Shown: one piece after another, positions 50,562 to 58,511 of the stretch
Position numbering within the stretch: the stretch's first letter is position 1
Layout: each line of letters begins with the position of its first letter
DNA from: Carboxylicivirga agarovorans
GTDB taxonomy: Bacteria; Bacteroidota; Bacteroidia; Bacteroidales; Marinilabiliaceae
DNA length: 64,000 bases
NCBI RefSeq assembly: GCF_050589845.1
Contig: NZ_JBNGPA010000005.1
Location: 222,442 to 286,441, forward strand
Direction: 5' to 3'
Notes under the pieces: generated by a model
The model's input: the letters and a program-made list of their open reading frames with translations, nothing else
Database searches by the model: none
What the model was told of the DNA's origin: nothing
Program-made: the position numbers and the translations under genes

Positions 50562-51650
50562 TTAACTTATAAACTCGGGAAAAACATAGAGGTAATCGTA
50601 ATGGATCAAAGGTTTGTATTTTTTATCATGCTGATGTTTTATAGCTTTCACATAACTGTATGAAACCTTTCCTATACCAACTGCCTGCCCTTCTTCATTG
50701 CGGATCTTGATTAAATCGCCTTTTTCAAAATTCTCAGAAAACCGCACAACCCCGGCAAGCAAGAGACTGCTTGCCCTACTGGAACATAGGGCATTAAAGG
50801 CGCCTTTATTAATGACGACCTCAGACTTAACAAAACCTTCTGAAAAGGCGATCCATTGCTTCACTGCCGGATAGCCTTCTCCCGCTTTAAAATGTGTATG
50901 AATAACACCCTTACTATTTGTCATCAGCTCACTGATGATACCATCTTTTGTACCATTGGCAATGTGTACATTAATACCGGACATGGCCGACTTTTGTGCC
51001 ACCCGGCATTTAGTGAGCATACCACCTCGTCCAAAATCAGACTTCGCAGTTGTAATAAACTGCTCAAGGTTCTTTTCTTCTGCGCTGATCTCCGGAATAA
51101 CGCGTGCATCAGCATCATTGGGATGTCCATTATAGATACCATCAACATTAGAAAGAATCAATAAACCCCGGCAGGCCATCATAGAAGCCATCATACCACT
51201 CAGCTCATCGTTATCGGTAAACATAAGTGCGGTAACCGATACAGCATCGTTTTCATTGACAATAGGCAATACTCCATTCTCCCACAGCGCATTCACGCAA
51301 TTCTTCATATTCAGGTAATGCTCACGTGTACTAAAATCCTGTTTGGTTACCAAGACCTGGGCTATCTGAATATTATGCAGATCAAATAGCTGGGCATAAA
51401 GATTCATCAACTTAACCTGCCCCACCGATGAGAGCAACTGACGCTGCGAAACACGATCTGTTTTTTTATCCGGCACAACAAGTCCGCGAGCTGAAGCCAC
51501 TGCCCCTGAAGATACAAGAACCACCTTCTTCCCTTCTTTGTGCAAACGCGCTATTTGAATAACCAATTCATTGATGCGACTTTTATTTAAGCCACCACTG
51601 GAATTAGCCAGCACATTGGAGCCAATTTTTATACATACCTTGTCATACAT
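50562..51650 (-). CDS. proB: Glutamate 5-kinase
   Basis: 362 residues. The kinase domain (1-255) begins with CIKIGSNVLANSSGGLNKSRI and includes VLVSSGAVASARG and FGRGGMLTKCRVAQ. A C-terminal PUA-like domain of about 100 residues follows. It catalyses the first step of proline synthesis and is normally feedback-inhibited by proline. It follows proC at a 6-base gap. Confidence 0.96.
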   Translation of the reverse strand: MYDKVCIKIGSNVLANSSGGLNKSRINELVIQIARLHKEGKKVVLVSSGAVASARGLVVPDKKTDRVSQRQLLSSVGQVKLMNLYAQLFDLHNIQIAQVLVTKQDFSTREHYLNMKNCVNALWENGVLPIVNENDAVSVTALMFTDNDELSGMMASMMACRGLLILSNVDGIYNGHPNDADARVIPEISAEEKNLEQFITTAKSDFGRGGMLTKCRVAQKSAMSGINVHIANGTKDGIISELMTNSKGVIHTHFKAGEGYPAVKQWIAFSEGFVKSEVVINKGAFNALCSSRASSLLLAGVVRFSENFEKGDLIKIRNEEGQAVGIGKVSYSYVKAIKHQHDKKYKPLIHYDYLYVFPEFIS

Positions 51651-51656
51651 AGGCCC

Positions 51657-52457
51657 TTACTTACCATTCTCAATCTTATTAAACGAAGTAAGCAGACCTT
51701 TAATAAGTGACGAACTAAAGCCCTGATGTTCCATTTCATTGAGGCCGGAAATGGTAACACCACGTGGTGTTGTCACCTTGTCAATTTCATCCTCGGGGTG
51801 GGTGCCTTTCTGAATCAGCAGGTCAGCAGCACCTTTAATGGTTTGAGCAGAGATCTGAAGGGCCAGTTTCGACCCAAAACCTATTTCTATCCCACCTTGT
51901 GTAGCAGCTCGAATAAAACGCATGGCATAGGCAATGCCACAGGCTGCCAAAACAGTAGAAGCTGCCATTAATTCTTCAGGAATAATAATCGCCTCACCCA
52001 TTTGCGAAAACAACTCGAGCACTTTACCCTCCTGCTCCTCTGAAGCATTAAAGGCAGAAACACAAGTCATTGACTCCCCAATTTCAATCGCTGTATTGGG
52101 CATCGCTCTGAAAATCGGCAGTTGAATAGGGCAATAGGACTGTATTTGTTCAGAAGAGATACCTGTTGCTAAAGAAATCAGAATTGTATCTTCTGACAAT
52201 TCCGGTGCAATTTCTTTCACAACGGCTTCGAGCTGATATGGCTTTACTCCAAGTAAAACAATATCAGCACCTTGTGTTGCCGCACAATTATCTTTAGTGA
52301 CAACAACACCTCTTTCCTTAAATTCAGCCAATAAAGACGTTCGTCTTCTGGTTATTGCAATTTGCGAAGCTTGCAAGAGGTTATTTGATAATAACCCTTT
52401 TGCTATGGCGGTACCCAAGTTACCGCCACCGATAATAGCTACTTTATCAACTTTCAT
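51657..52457 (-). CDS. proC: Pyrroline-5-carboxylate reductase
   Basis: 266 residues. The Rossmann motif is IIGGGNLGTAIAKGLL, with the conserved PNTAIEIGESMT segment near residue 115 and the C-terminal TTPRGVTISGLNEMEHQG signature that marks this enzyme. It reduces pyrroline-5-carboxylate to proline. It lies 98 bases downstream of the HNH gene, which separates it from argD, the only sizeable gap near it in the operon. Confidence 0.96.
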   Translation of the reverse strand: MKVDKVAIIGGGNLGTAIAKGLLSNNLLQASQIAITRRRTSLLAEFKERGVVVTKDNCAATQGADIVLLGVKPYQLEAVVKEIAPELSEDTILISLATGISSEQIQSYCPIQLPIFRAMPNTAIEIGESMTCVSAFNASEEQEGKVLELFSQMGEAIIIPEELMAASTVLAACGIAYAMRFIRAATQGGIEIGFGSKLALQISAQTIKGAADLLIQKGTHPEDEIDKVTTPRGVTISGLNEMEHQGFSSSLIKGLLTSFNKIENGK

Positions 52458-52555
52458 GCTGTCAATTTTTGAGTTGCTCTTGTATCAACTTATAAGAGAA
52501 ACAAAGTTTGAACTTATAAACTTACACAAAAACAGTCAAAATTCCCGCAGAAAGC

Positions 52556-53146
52556 TTATTTTGTGCCGCTGTCCGGAATTTCTACTTCCACATGCCCCCA
52601 GTTTTCCCCCGACTTTATTCGGTACAATTGCATTTCACTAATTCCAAATTCTCTGGCTATCAGTTTCAATCTGGTTTTGCGATTAGGATCATTGATCTTC
52701 ATCTTCAATCGCATCACCTGGGTAGCAGTGAGTTTATGTCCCTGTTGAGTTTTGCGTCCTTTTTGTTTCTCCCTGGCCTCAAGTACAGATGGATTCTTTT
52801 GCTGATGCTCAAACATCTGCTCCTTATTGGACCACTGAAGATTTTCAATAAAATTGTTTGATTTGTTGTAATCAAGATGGATTACATACTCCTGGTCGGG
52901 TGAAGTTTTTGGAAGAAACAACTCTGCCACCAACTTGTGAACATAGAAGGTTTTTGATTTTCCAAATGGTCTCAACGGCAAGGTCGGATACCCTCTTAAC
53001 TTGCCACCTCTGATATAATCTCCTTCTTCAATCGTTTCGGTAAAACTGATTATTCTACCATAGCTCGAAATAGCGTATCTCTTTTTTAAAGCGCCCTTTT
53101 CAAACTCTAATTCTTTCCATTCTTCGTTCCAGTACGATCTTACCAT
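52556..53146 (-). CDS. NUMOD4/HNH endonuclease-like protein inside the arg/pro operon
   Basis: 196 residues. The N-terminus fits NUMOD4 (WKELEF ... RYAISSYGRIISF), a DNA-binding piece common in homing endonucleases. The HNH region is FYVHKLVAELFLPKTSP followed by VIHLDYNKSNNFIENLQW, with the His and Asn residues that build the metal site. The C-terminal 60 residues contain a helix-turn-helix-like LIAREFGISEMQLYRIKSG. It may be a free-standing homing endonuclease or a domesticated DNA-binding regulator. The gene starts 12 bases after the argD stop and is on the same strand as the operon, so it is probably co-expressed. No intron or intein is seen. Confidence 0.85.
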   Translation of the reverse strand: MVRSYWNEEWKELEFEKGALKKRYAISSYGRIISFTETIEEGDYIRGGKLRGYPTLPLRPFGKSKTFYVHKLVAELFLPKTSPDQEYVIHLDYNKSNNFIENLQWSNKEQMFEHQQKNPSVLEAREKQKGRKTQQGHKLTATQVMRLKMKINDPNRKTRLKLIAREFGISEMQLYRIKSGENWGHVEVEIPDSGTK

Positions 53147-53158
53147 TTTAGCTACATA

Positions 53159-54289
53159 TTATCCACTGTCAACAGAAGCCTCAAGACTATCAATAAAATA
53201 ATCTATATGGCTCTCATTGAGAGTCATTGGAGGCAATAACCTCATTGTACATGTGCCGGAAACGCCGGTAAAAATATAATTTTTTAGCAATAACTCCTTC
53301 CTTATTAATGCAATATTTTCATTTTTTTCGATCGCCAGCATCAGACCAACACCACGAAGCTCTTTAATACCGGGCATTACAGAAAGTTTGTCAAAAAGGT
53401 ATTTTCCACTTTTATTAACGTTCTCCAGTAACTTTTCTTCTTGCATTATTTCCAAAACAGCCAAACCAGCAGCACATGCAAGGTAGTTTCCTCCAAATGT
53501 TGTTCCCAACATCCCTTTAGCAGCCTTAATCTCAGGCGAGATCAATACTCCTCCTATTGGAAATCCATTACCCATTCCCTTTGCCATGGTGACAATATCA
53601 GGCTGAATATCTGAATACTGAAAAGCAAAGAACTTACCACTACGCCCATAACCCGACTGTATTTCATCAAGAATTAACAGCGTATTGTATTTTTTACAGA
53701 CCGACTGAAGTTGTTTAAGAAAATCGGCAGACGGTATATGAATACCGCCAATTCCCTGTATTCCCTCAATAATAACTGCCGCGACCTCCTTTGTTGACAA
53801 GGCTTTATCAACAGCTTCCATATCCTGCCAGGGCACAATTTCAATATCGTGCGACGCATTAAAAGGCGCGACAATTTTCTGATTATCAGTGATCGCCACA
53901 GCACCTGACGTTCGTCCGTGGAAACCACGTTCAAACGCTACAATTTTACTTCTGCCGGTGTAAAATGAAGCTAGCTTCAACGCGTTTTCATTGGCCTCAG
54001 CACCTGAATTACACAAGAATAACTGGTACTCGTCCATTCCGCTCAACTGCCCCAGCTTATCGGCTAACTCTTGCTGCATAGGGTTTTGGACCGAATTACT
54101 GTAAAAGCCAATATTCTTTAACTGTGAACTGATCCGGTTGACATAATGAGGATGACTGTGTCCTACTGAAATAACAGCGTGACCTCCGTACAGATCAAGG
54201 TATTTATTACCCTCATCATCCCACACATAACAATCCTGCCCCCTGACCGGTGTTATATCAAATAGTGAATAAACATCGAATAAATTCAT
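53159..54289 (-). CDS. argD: Acetylornithine aminotransferase
   Basis: 376 residues of the class III PLP aminotransferases. Lys237 in VTMAKGMGNGFPIGGVL is the Schiff-base lysine, LILDEIQSGYGRSGKF carries the PLP-stabilising Asp, and FLCNSGAEANENALKLA binds the phosphate. It converts N-acylglutamate semialdehyde to N-acylornithine; members also serve lysine and other pathways. It is 210 bases downstream of argC, a gap that holds a palindromic repeat, and 12 bases before the HNH gene. Confidence 0.94.
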   Translation of the reverse strand: MNLFDVYSLFDITPVRGQDCYVWDDEGNKYLDLYGGHAVISVGHSHPHYVNRISSQLKNIGFYSNSVQNPMQQELADKLGQLSGMDEYQLFLCNSGAEANENALKLASFYTGRSKIVAFERGFHGRTSGAVAITDNQKIVAPFNASHDIEIVPWQDMEAVDKALSTKEVAAVIIEGIQGIGGIHIPSADFLKQLQSVCKKYNTLLILDEIQSGYGRSGKFFAFQYSDIQPDIVTMAKGMGNGFPIGGVLISPEIKAAKGMLGTTFGGNYLACAAGLAVLEIMQEEKLLENVNKSGKYLFDKLSVMPGIKELRGVGLMLAIEKNENIALIRKELLLKNYIFTGVSGTCTMRLLPPMTLNESHIDYFIDSLEASVDSG

Positions 54290-54396
54290 AGCAAATCAGT
54301 TGTTAGACCCCTTATAAATCGGGTAAGACAATAGGAAATACACCTAAAGCCTGTAGAATATTTTTAAAAGTACAAATGTGTTTTTGTTTAGGATGA

Positions 54397-54424
54397 AGTA
54401 CCACGGACCAGAGTCCGTGGTACT
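54397..54424. repeat. 12-bp perfect palindromic hairpin in the argC-argD gap
   Basis: AGTACCACGGAC (54397-54408) pairs perfectly with GTCCGTGGTACT (54413-54424) around a CAGA loop. No U-run follows on the minus strand, so it is unlike a terminator. The GC content stands out in the AT-rich gap. It could be a repeated extragenic palindrome or an mRNA-stability element. Confidence 0.5.
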
Positions 54425-54499
54425 CAAAGCAGTTGATCTTCATACAAAGAAGAATGAACACCTAAAATTTAAACCAAATAACCTGTGTAAATTAACGTT

Positions 54500-55462
54500 C
54501 TAAAATGCCACAGGCTTTAAGTGAAGACCCTCTGCTTCATCCAAACCAAATAAAAGATTCATATTGTGAACAGCCTGACCAGATGCTCCTTTGAGCAAAT
54601 TATCAATCGCACTTACAATATGTAGTTTTGTTCCGTGTTTGTTAACACTCACCAATGCCTTGTTGGTATTAACGACCTGTTTAACATCCGGATTTTTGTC
54701 CACAACGAATGTAAACCGATGATTACTGTAATAATCGCTGAACAGTCCCTTCGCCTCTTGCTCAGACAGATCACTATCCAGGTAAACAGAAGCCAATATT
54801 CCACGAGGATAATTACCACGCATTGGCACAAAATTGATATCCTTACTAAAGCCAGGCTGCAACTGCAGCACAGACTCCCCGATTTCACCCAGGTGCTGAT
54901 GCTCAAATGACTTATATACCGAGGCATTATTATTACGCCAGCTAAAATGCGTTGTTGACGTACATGCCTGTCCCGCTCCGGTTGAACCGGTTACCGCATG
55001 AATATGCACTTCATTGAGTCGCGTTGCACTGGCCAGCGGCAATAATGCCAATTGAATAGCCGTGGCAAAGCATCCCGGATTAGCAACCTTATCGCTCTGC
55101 TTAATGAGTTCATGGTTTAGTTCGGGCAAACCGTATATAAAACCGTCAGATGATTCCTTCAGGCGATAGTCATTACTAAGGTCAATTATCTTACCCTTAT
55201 ATGATGGCGGAATAGCTTCTACAAAGCTACGCGAACGCCCATGTCCCATGCATAAGAACAGTACATCAGCATTGTAATCAACATCAGAGCAAAAAACCAG
55301 TTCTGTTTCGCCAATCAGGTCGGTATGAATATCAGTTAAAGGCAAACCGGCCTGACTATTACTCTGAACAAAAGCGATGGTTGCCTTAGGATGATTCAAT
55401 AGTATCCGGATCAACTCACCGGCTGTATAACCAGCCCCTCCTATGATTCCAACTTTAATCAT
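54500..55462 (-). CDS. argC: N-acetyl-gamma-glutamyl-phosphate reductase
   Basis: 320 residues. The NADP-binding motif is GIIGGAGYTAGELIRILLNH, and catalytic Cys131 is in NPGCFATAIQLALLPL. The Bacteroidetes form has the FVPMRGNYPRGILASV segment. It reduces N-acylglutamyl phosphate. Its start overlaps the end of argG by 8 bases, indicating tight coupling of these two steps. Confidence 0.95.
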   Translation of the reverse strand: MIKVGIIGGAGYTAGELIRILLNHPKATIAFVQSNSQAGLPLTDIHTDLIGETELVFCSDVDYNADVLFLCMGHGRSRSFVEAIPPSYKGKIIDLSNDYRLKESSDGFIYGLPELNHELIKQSDKVANPGCFATAIQLALLPLASATRLNEVHIHAVTGSTGAGQACTSTTHFSWRNNNASVYKSFEHQHLGEIGESVLQLQPGFSKDINFVPMRGNYPRGILASVYLDSDLSEQEAKGLFSDYYSNHRFTFVVDKNPDVKQVVNTNKALVSVNKHGTKLHIVSAIDNLLKGASGQAVHNMNLLFGLDEAEGLHLKPVAF

Positions 55463-56672
55463 CGCTATCCTTTAAGTCAAGTTGCCCTTTGTTAACCGCA
55501 TTAAAAATCTTCATTGGTGTAGCCATAATGGTTGTAAAGCCCTCAACGTCACTGGCGGTCCAGGCCTTATTCATCTCACCGTACTCACCAAAAGCACTAC
55601 TCATCAGGTCATGCTCAGAATCGATACCAACAACCTCGAAACGATACGGTTTTAATGTGATAATGACTTTACCTGTAACATTCGTCTGCGAACTCTCCAG
55701 GAACTTCTCAATATCACGCATCACCGGTTCCAGGTATTGCGACTCGTGCAAAAACATACCATACCAGTTGGCCAGCTGCTCTTTCCAATGCATTTGCCAT
55801 TTGGTTAACACATGTTTCTCAAGAACACGGTGTGCATTAATTATCAACAAGGGTGCGGCAGCTTCAAAACCAACCCTGCCTTTAATTCCAATTATAGTAT
55901 CACCCACATGCATATCACGACCAATAGCATAGGCAGCACCCACCTCCTCGATCTTCTGGATAGCCTTTATAGGGTCGTCATATACCTCATTATTGACGGT
56001 TGCCAATTCTCCTTTTACAAAACCCAATTCCAGGGTTTCTTCCCCATCTTTTTGCAACTGGCTTGGATAAGCATCATTGGGCAGGGTCTGGTCCGATGTC
56101 AGTGTTTCTTTACCACCAACACTGGTTCCCCACAAACCTTTATTGATCGAATACTCCATCTTGGTCCAGTCACGAACAACGCCTCTTTCTTTCAGGTAAT
56201 TTATTTCCTCTTCACGCGATAATTTTAAATCACGTATTGGAGCAATCACCTGAATATCGGGTGCCAATACCTGGAACGTTAAGTCAAAACGGATCTGATC
56301 ATTACCTGCCCCCGTGCTTCCGTGAGCTATATATTTAGCACCTATGGAACGTGCAAAATCAACAATAGCAAGAGCCTGAAAGATTCTTTCAGAGCTAACG
56401 GAAAGCGGATAAGTATTATTCTTCAGAACATTTCCATAAATCATGTAACGGATGCAGCGTCGGTAGTAGCGCCTGGTCACATCAAGTGTTGCGTGCTTTG
56501 CAACTCCCAACTCATAAGCTTTTGTTTCAATATCGTTTAGCTCATCATTGCTAAACCCACCAGTATTAGCTATAGCCGAGTAAATCTCCAGATTTTTCTC
56601 CTCAGCCAAATACTTCACACAAAATGAAGTATCTAATCCTCCACTGTACGCTAAAACTACCTTTTCCTTCAT
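55455..56672 (-). CDS. argG: Argininosuccinate synthase
   Basis: 405 residues. The N-type ATP pyrophosphatase loop VVLAYSGGLDTSFCVKYL is at residues 5-22, and the second conserved region includes HGSTGAGNDQIRF near residue 117. It joins citrulline and aspartate to give argininosuccinate. It is the first biosynthetic enzyme in the operon after the GNAT gene, which lies 79 bases upstream. Confidence 0.96.
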   Translation of the reverse strand: MKEKVVLAYSGGLDTSFCVKYLAEEKNLEIYSAIANTGGFSNDELNDIETKAYELGVAKHATLDVTRRYYRRCIRYMIYGNVLKNNTYPLSVSSERIFQALAIVDFARSIGAKYIAHGSTGAGNDQIRFDLTFQVLAPDIQVIAPIRDLKLSREEEINYLKERGVVRDWTKMEYSINKGLWGTSVGGKETLTSDQTLPNDAYPSQLQKDGEETLELGFVKGELATVNNEVYDDPIKAIQKIEEVGAAYAIGRDMHVGDTIIGIKGRVGFEAAAPLLIINAHRVLEKHVLTKWQMHWKEQLANWYGMFLHESQYLEPVMRDIEKFLESSQTNVTGKVIITLKPYRFEVVGIDSEHDLMSSAFGEYGEMNKAWTASDVEGFTTIMATPMKIFNAVNKGQLDLKDSDD

Positions 56673-56751
56673 CGTTAATTATTTATCAAATGTCTATTAC
56701 GCCATTATTCCTTTTAAAAGATCACCATCTGTTAGTAAGAGGTCTTACTTG

Positions 56752-57396
56752 TTAAAACAGAGCGGTAATACTCTTGAGGCCTCTGCCTATTTTACTGTCT
56801 GATCTTTTCACCGCATTCTTAATCCGCGAAAGCACTTTAACTGATTTTTTCTCCACCCCATTCTTGCGGGCCGGATCAAATAACATACCAGTACATAAGC
56901 AATGTTTTCTTTCGGTTCGAACTAAAATATCATAGTTAACACAGCTCTTACAGCCCTTCCAGAACTGCTCATCATCAGTTAATTCAGAGAATGTTACCGG
57001 TCGATAACCTAAATCTGAATTGATCTTCATAACAGCCAGACCTGTTGTTAAACCAAATATCTTTGCCTGCGGATATTTTTCACGTGACAACTCAAAAGCT
57101 TTTGTTTTAATGGCTTTCGCCAGGCCATGCCCCCTGAATTTATCAACTACTATCAAACCTGAGTTAGCCACAAATTTATCGTGTCCCCAGGTTTCGATGT
57201 AACAAAACCCGGCAAACTCTTCTCCCTGTAAAGCCATAATCGCCTTTCCTTCTTCAATCTTCTTTTGAAGATATTCAGGACTACGCTTAGCTATACCCGT
57301 ACCACGCACCTTTGCTGCATCAGCAATGGTATTCAACACCACATCTACATAGTTAAGATGTTCTTCAGTCGCGACAAATATGTTAAACTTGCTCAT
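56752..57396 (-). CDS. GNAT acyltransferase, candidate acylglutamate synthase
   Basis: 214 residues with a GNAT fold; the CoA-binding motif is VVDKFRGHGLAKAIKTKA near residue 88. The C-terminal part has a CKSC pair and a CLC motif (KHCLCTGML), a possible metal site, and ends in a basic tail. The cluster has no classical ArgA or ArgJ. In Bacteroidetes a GNAT gene between argR and argG is the likely replacement that acylates glutamate, possibly with succinyl-CoA or acetyl-CoA. That role is inferred from position, not from motifs. The gaps to argR (152) and argG (79) suggest a shared transcript with argR. Confidence 0.78.
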   Translation of the reverse strand: MSKFNIFVATEEHLNYVDVVLNTIADAAKVRGTGIAKRSPEYLQKKIEEGKAIMALQGEEFAGFCYIETWGHDKFVANSGLIVVDKFRGHGLAKAIKTKAFELSREKYPQAKIFGLTTGLAVMKINSDLGYRPVTFSELTDDEQFWKGCKSCVNYDILVRTERKHCLCTGMLFDPARKNGVEKKSVKVLSRIKNAVKRSDSKIGRGLKSITALF

Positions 57397-57548
57397 TTCT
57401 TTAAGTTGCTTAGTGATTCAGGCAGAAATCAGAAGAAGTTCCCCTGCAGCCTTACCTGATCTATTTAAATAGCCAAACGTGACTTGAGCATTTTCAGAAG
57501 TTTGTTTTCGACACATTACACTTCTGCTCTATCCCTGATCAACTATAA

Positions 57549-58028
57549 TTACAATGTCTTTTCTTTAAGACCTGGCATAAACAATGAAAGAGCATTGATG
57601 ACATCCGATTTAGAAACTCCCTCGCGACTGATCAATAATATAGTATCGTCGCCAGCTATGGTTCCAAGAATTTCATATGGTCCGTGACTATCAATGACTG
57701 AGGCAATGCCATTGGCAAAACCCGGCCTTGTTTTCATAATAGCCAGATGACCCGAAAACTCAATCGATTCCACTCCGCTTACCGGAAACTCTTCATGTTT
57801 TGCAGGTTCTTCCTGTTTTTGTGCCGATTCAGGTACTACATACTTATAACCTGTTTCAGCATCGGGCACTTTTGCCACCTTAAGGTATTTTAAATCACGC
57901 GACAAGGTGGCCTGCGTAATTTTATAACCTTCTGCTTCAAGCAAGACAACCAATTCTTCTTGTGAACTCACTTTTTTAGAACTGATGATTTGCTTGATCG
58001 CGATTAATCGTTGTGCTTTAATTTTCAT
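57549..58028 (-). CDS. argR: Arginine repressor
   Basis: 159 residues from ATG 58028; the frame remains open further upstream to 58076, but that part carries the operator and is unlike ArgR. The N-terminal winged helix has ATLSRDLKYLKV, and the C-terminal oligomerisation/arginine-binding domain has GTIAGDDTILLI. ArgR hexamers bound to arginine repress arg genes. It is first in the arg/pro operon, and a near-perfect ArgR box sits just after its promoter, implying autoregulation and control of the whole operon. Confidence 0.94.
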   Translation of the reverse strand: MKIKAQRLIAIKQIISSKKVSSQEELVVLLEAEGYKITQATLSRDLKYLKVAKVPDAETGYKYVVPESAQKQEEPAKHEEFPVSGVESIEFSGHLAIMKTRPGFANGIASVIDSHGPYEILGTIAGDDTILLISREGVSKSDVINALSLFMPGLKEKTL

Positions 58029-58050
58029 TTGGTTCTTCTTCTTTGATGAA

Positions 58051-58103
58051 TGTATATTTATACATCCACGATGCAAATTTATTCAATAATTATTAATTTC
58101 AAA
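58051..58103 (-). promoter_or_regulatory. argR promoter and ArgR box
   Basis: On the minus strand TTTG (58100-58103), 18 bases, then TAAATTTG (58074-58081) form a consensus Bacteroidetes promoter, with the start near 58066. Immediately downstream TGTATATTTATACA (58051-58064) matches the ArgR core TGNAT-WWWW-ATNCA perfectly. Binding there would block transcription of argR and the operon. Confidence 0.75.
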
Positions 58104-58125
58104 GCTGTTTTTTGCAAAAAATATG

Positions 58126-58133
58126 TATTTTTG
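58126..58133 (+). promoter_or_regulatory. Candidate -7 box for carB
   Basis: TATTTTTG matches TAnnTTTG on the plus strand, but no TTTG lies at a correct distance upstream. If used, the carB leader would be about 370 bases and would include two ArgR-like boxes. Confidence 0.35.
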
Positions 58134-58304
58134 CACGACAATAATTTATAAAACGCATAAAACAGCAGTCAACGGGTGACTAATTCTGGTCTGTACATAC
58201 GCTTATCTGACTACACTCTGCAAGGGGTCTCCCCACTGTTTTTCATTCATTTTCCTATCATCCGGATCATCCACTCGCACTTTAACAGGGCGGGCGTATC
58301 AGCA

Positions 58305-58381
58305 TGCATAAAAATGAATGATTTTGTAGAAAAAACAGGTAACAAATGTCAGTTTGCATTAAAAAACTGCATAATTATAGA
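58305..58381 (+). promoter_or_regulatory. Two ArgR-box-like sites before carB
   Basis: TGCATAAAAATGAA (58305-58318) and TGCATAATTATAGA (58368-58381) each match TGNAT-WWWW-ATNCA with one mismatch. They are 63 bases apart, which is six helical turns. Together with the perfect site at argR they suggest ArgR-mediated control of carB. The gap 58029-58511 has no gene. Confidence 0.5.
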
Positions 58382-58511
58382 CAAAAGATGTTAAAATTTG
58401 AGCTGTTTTGCACCTTATGAAGTTGTTTATTGTCTTAGATGTTTGGAACTTGCTTAGTGGTTTGGGCAAGTTTTATTGTGAGAAAAAGAAAACAATATAA
58501 ATAAGAATAAT

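Noticed and set aside
55489..55932. Plus-strand frame of 147 codons opposite argG
   Set aside because: Fully inside the argG coding region, with an unlikely amino-acid composition and no promoter.
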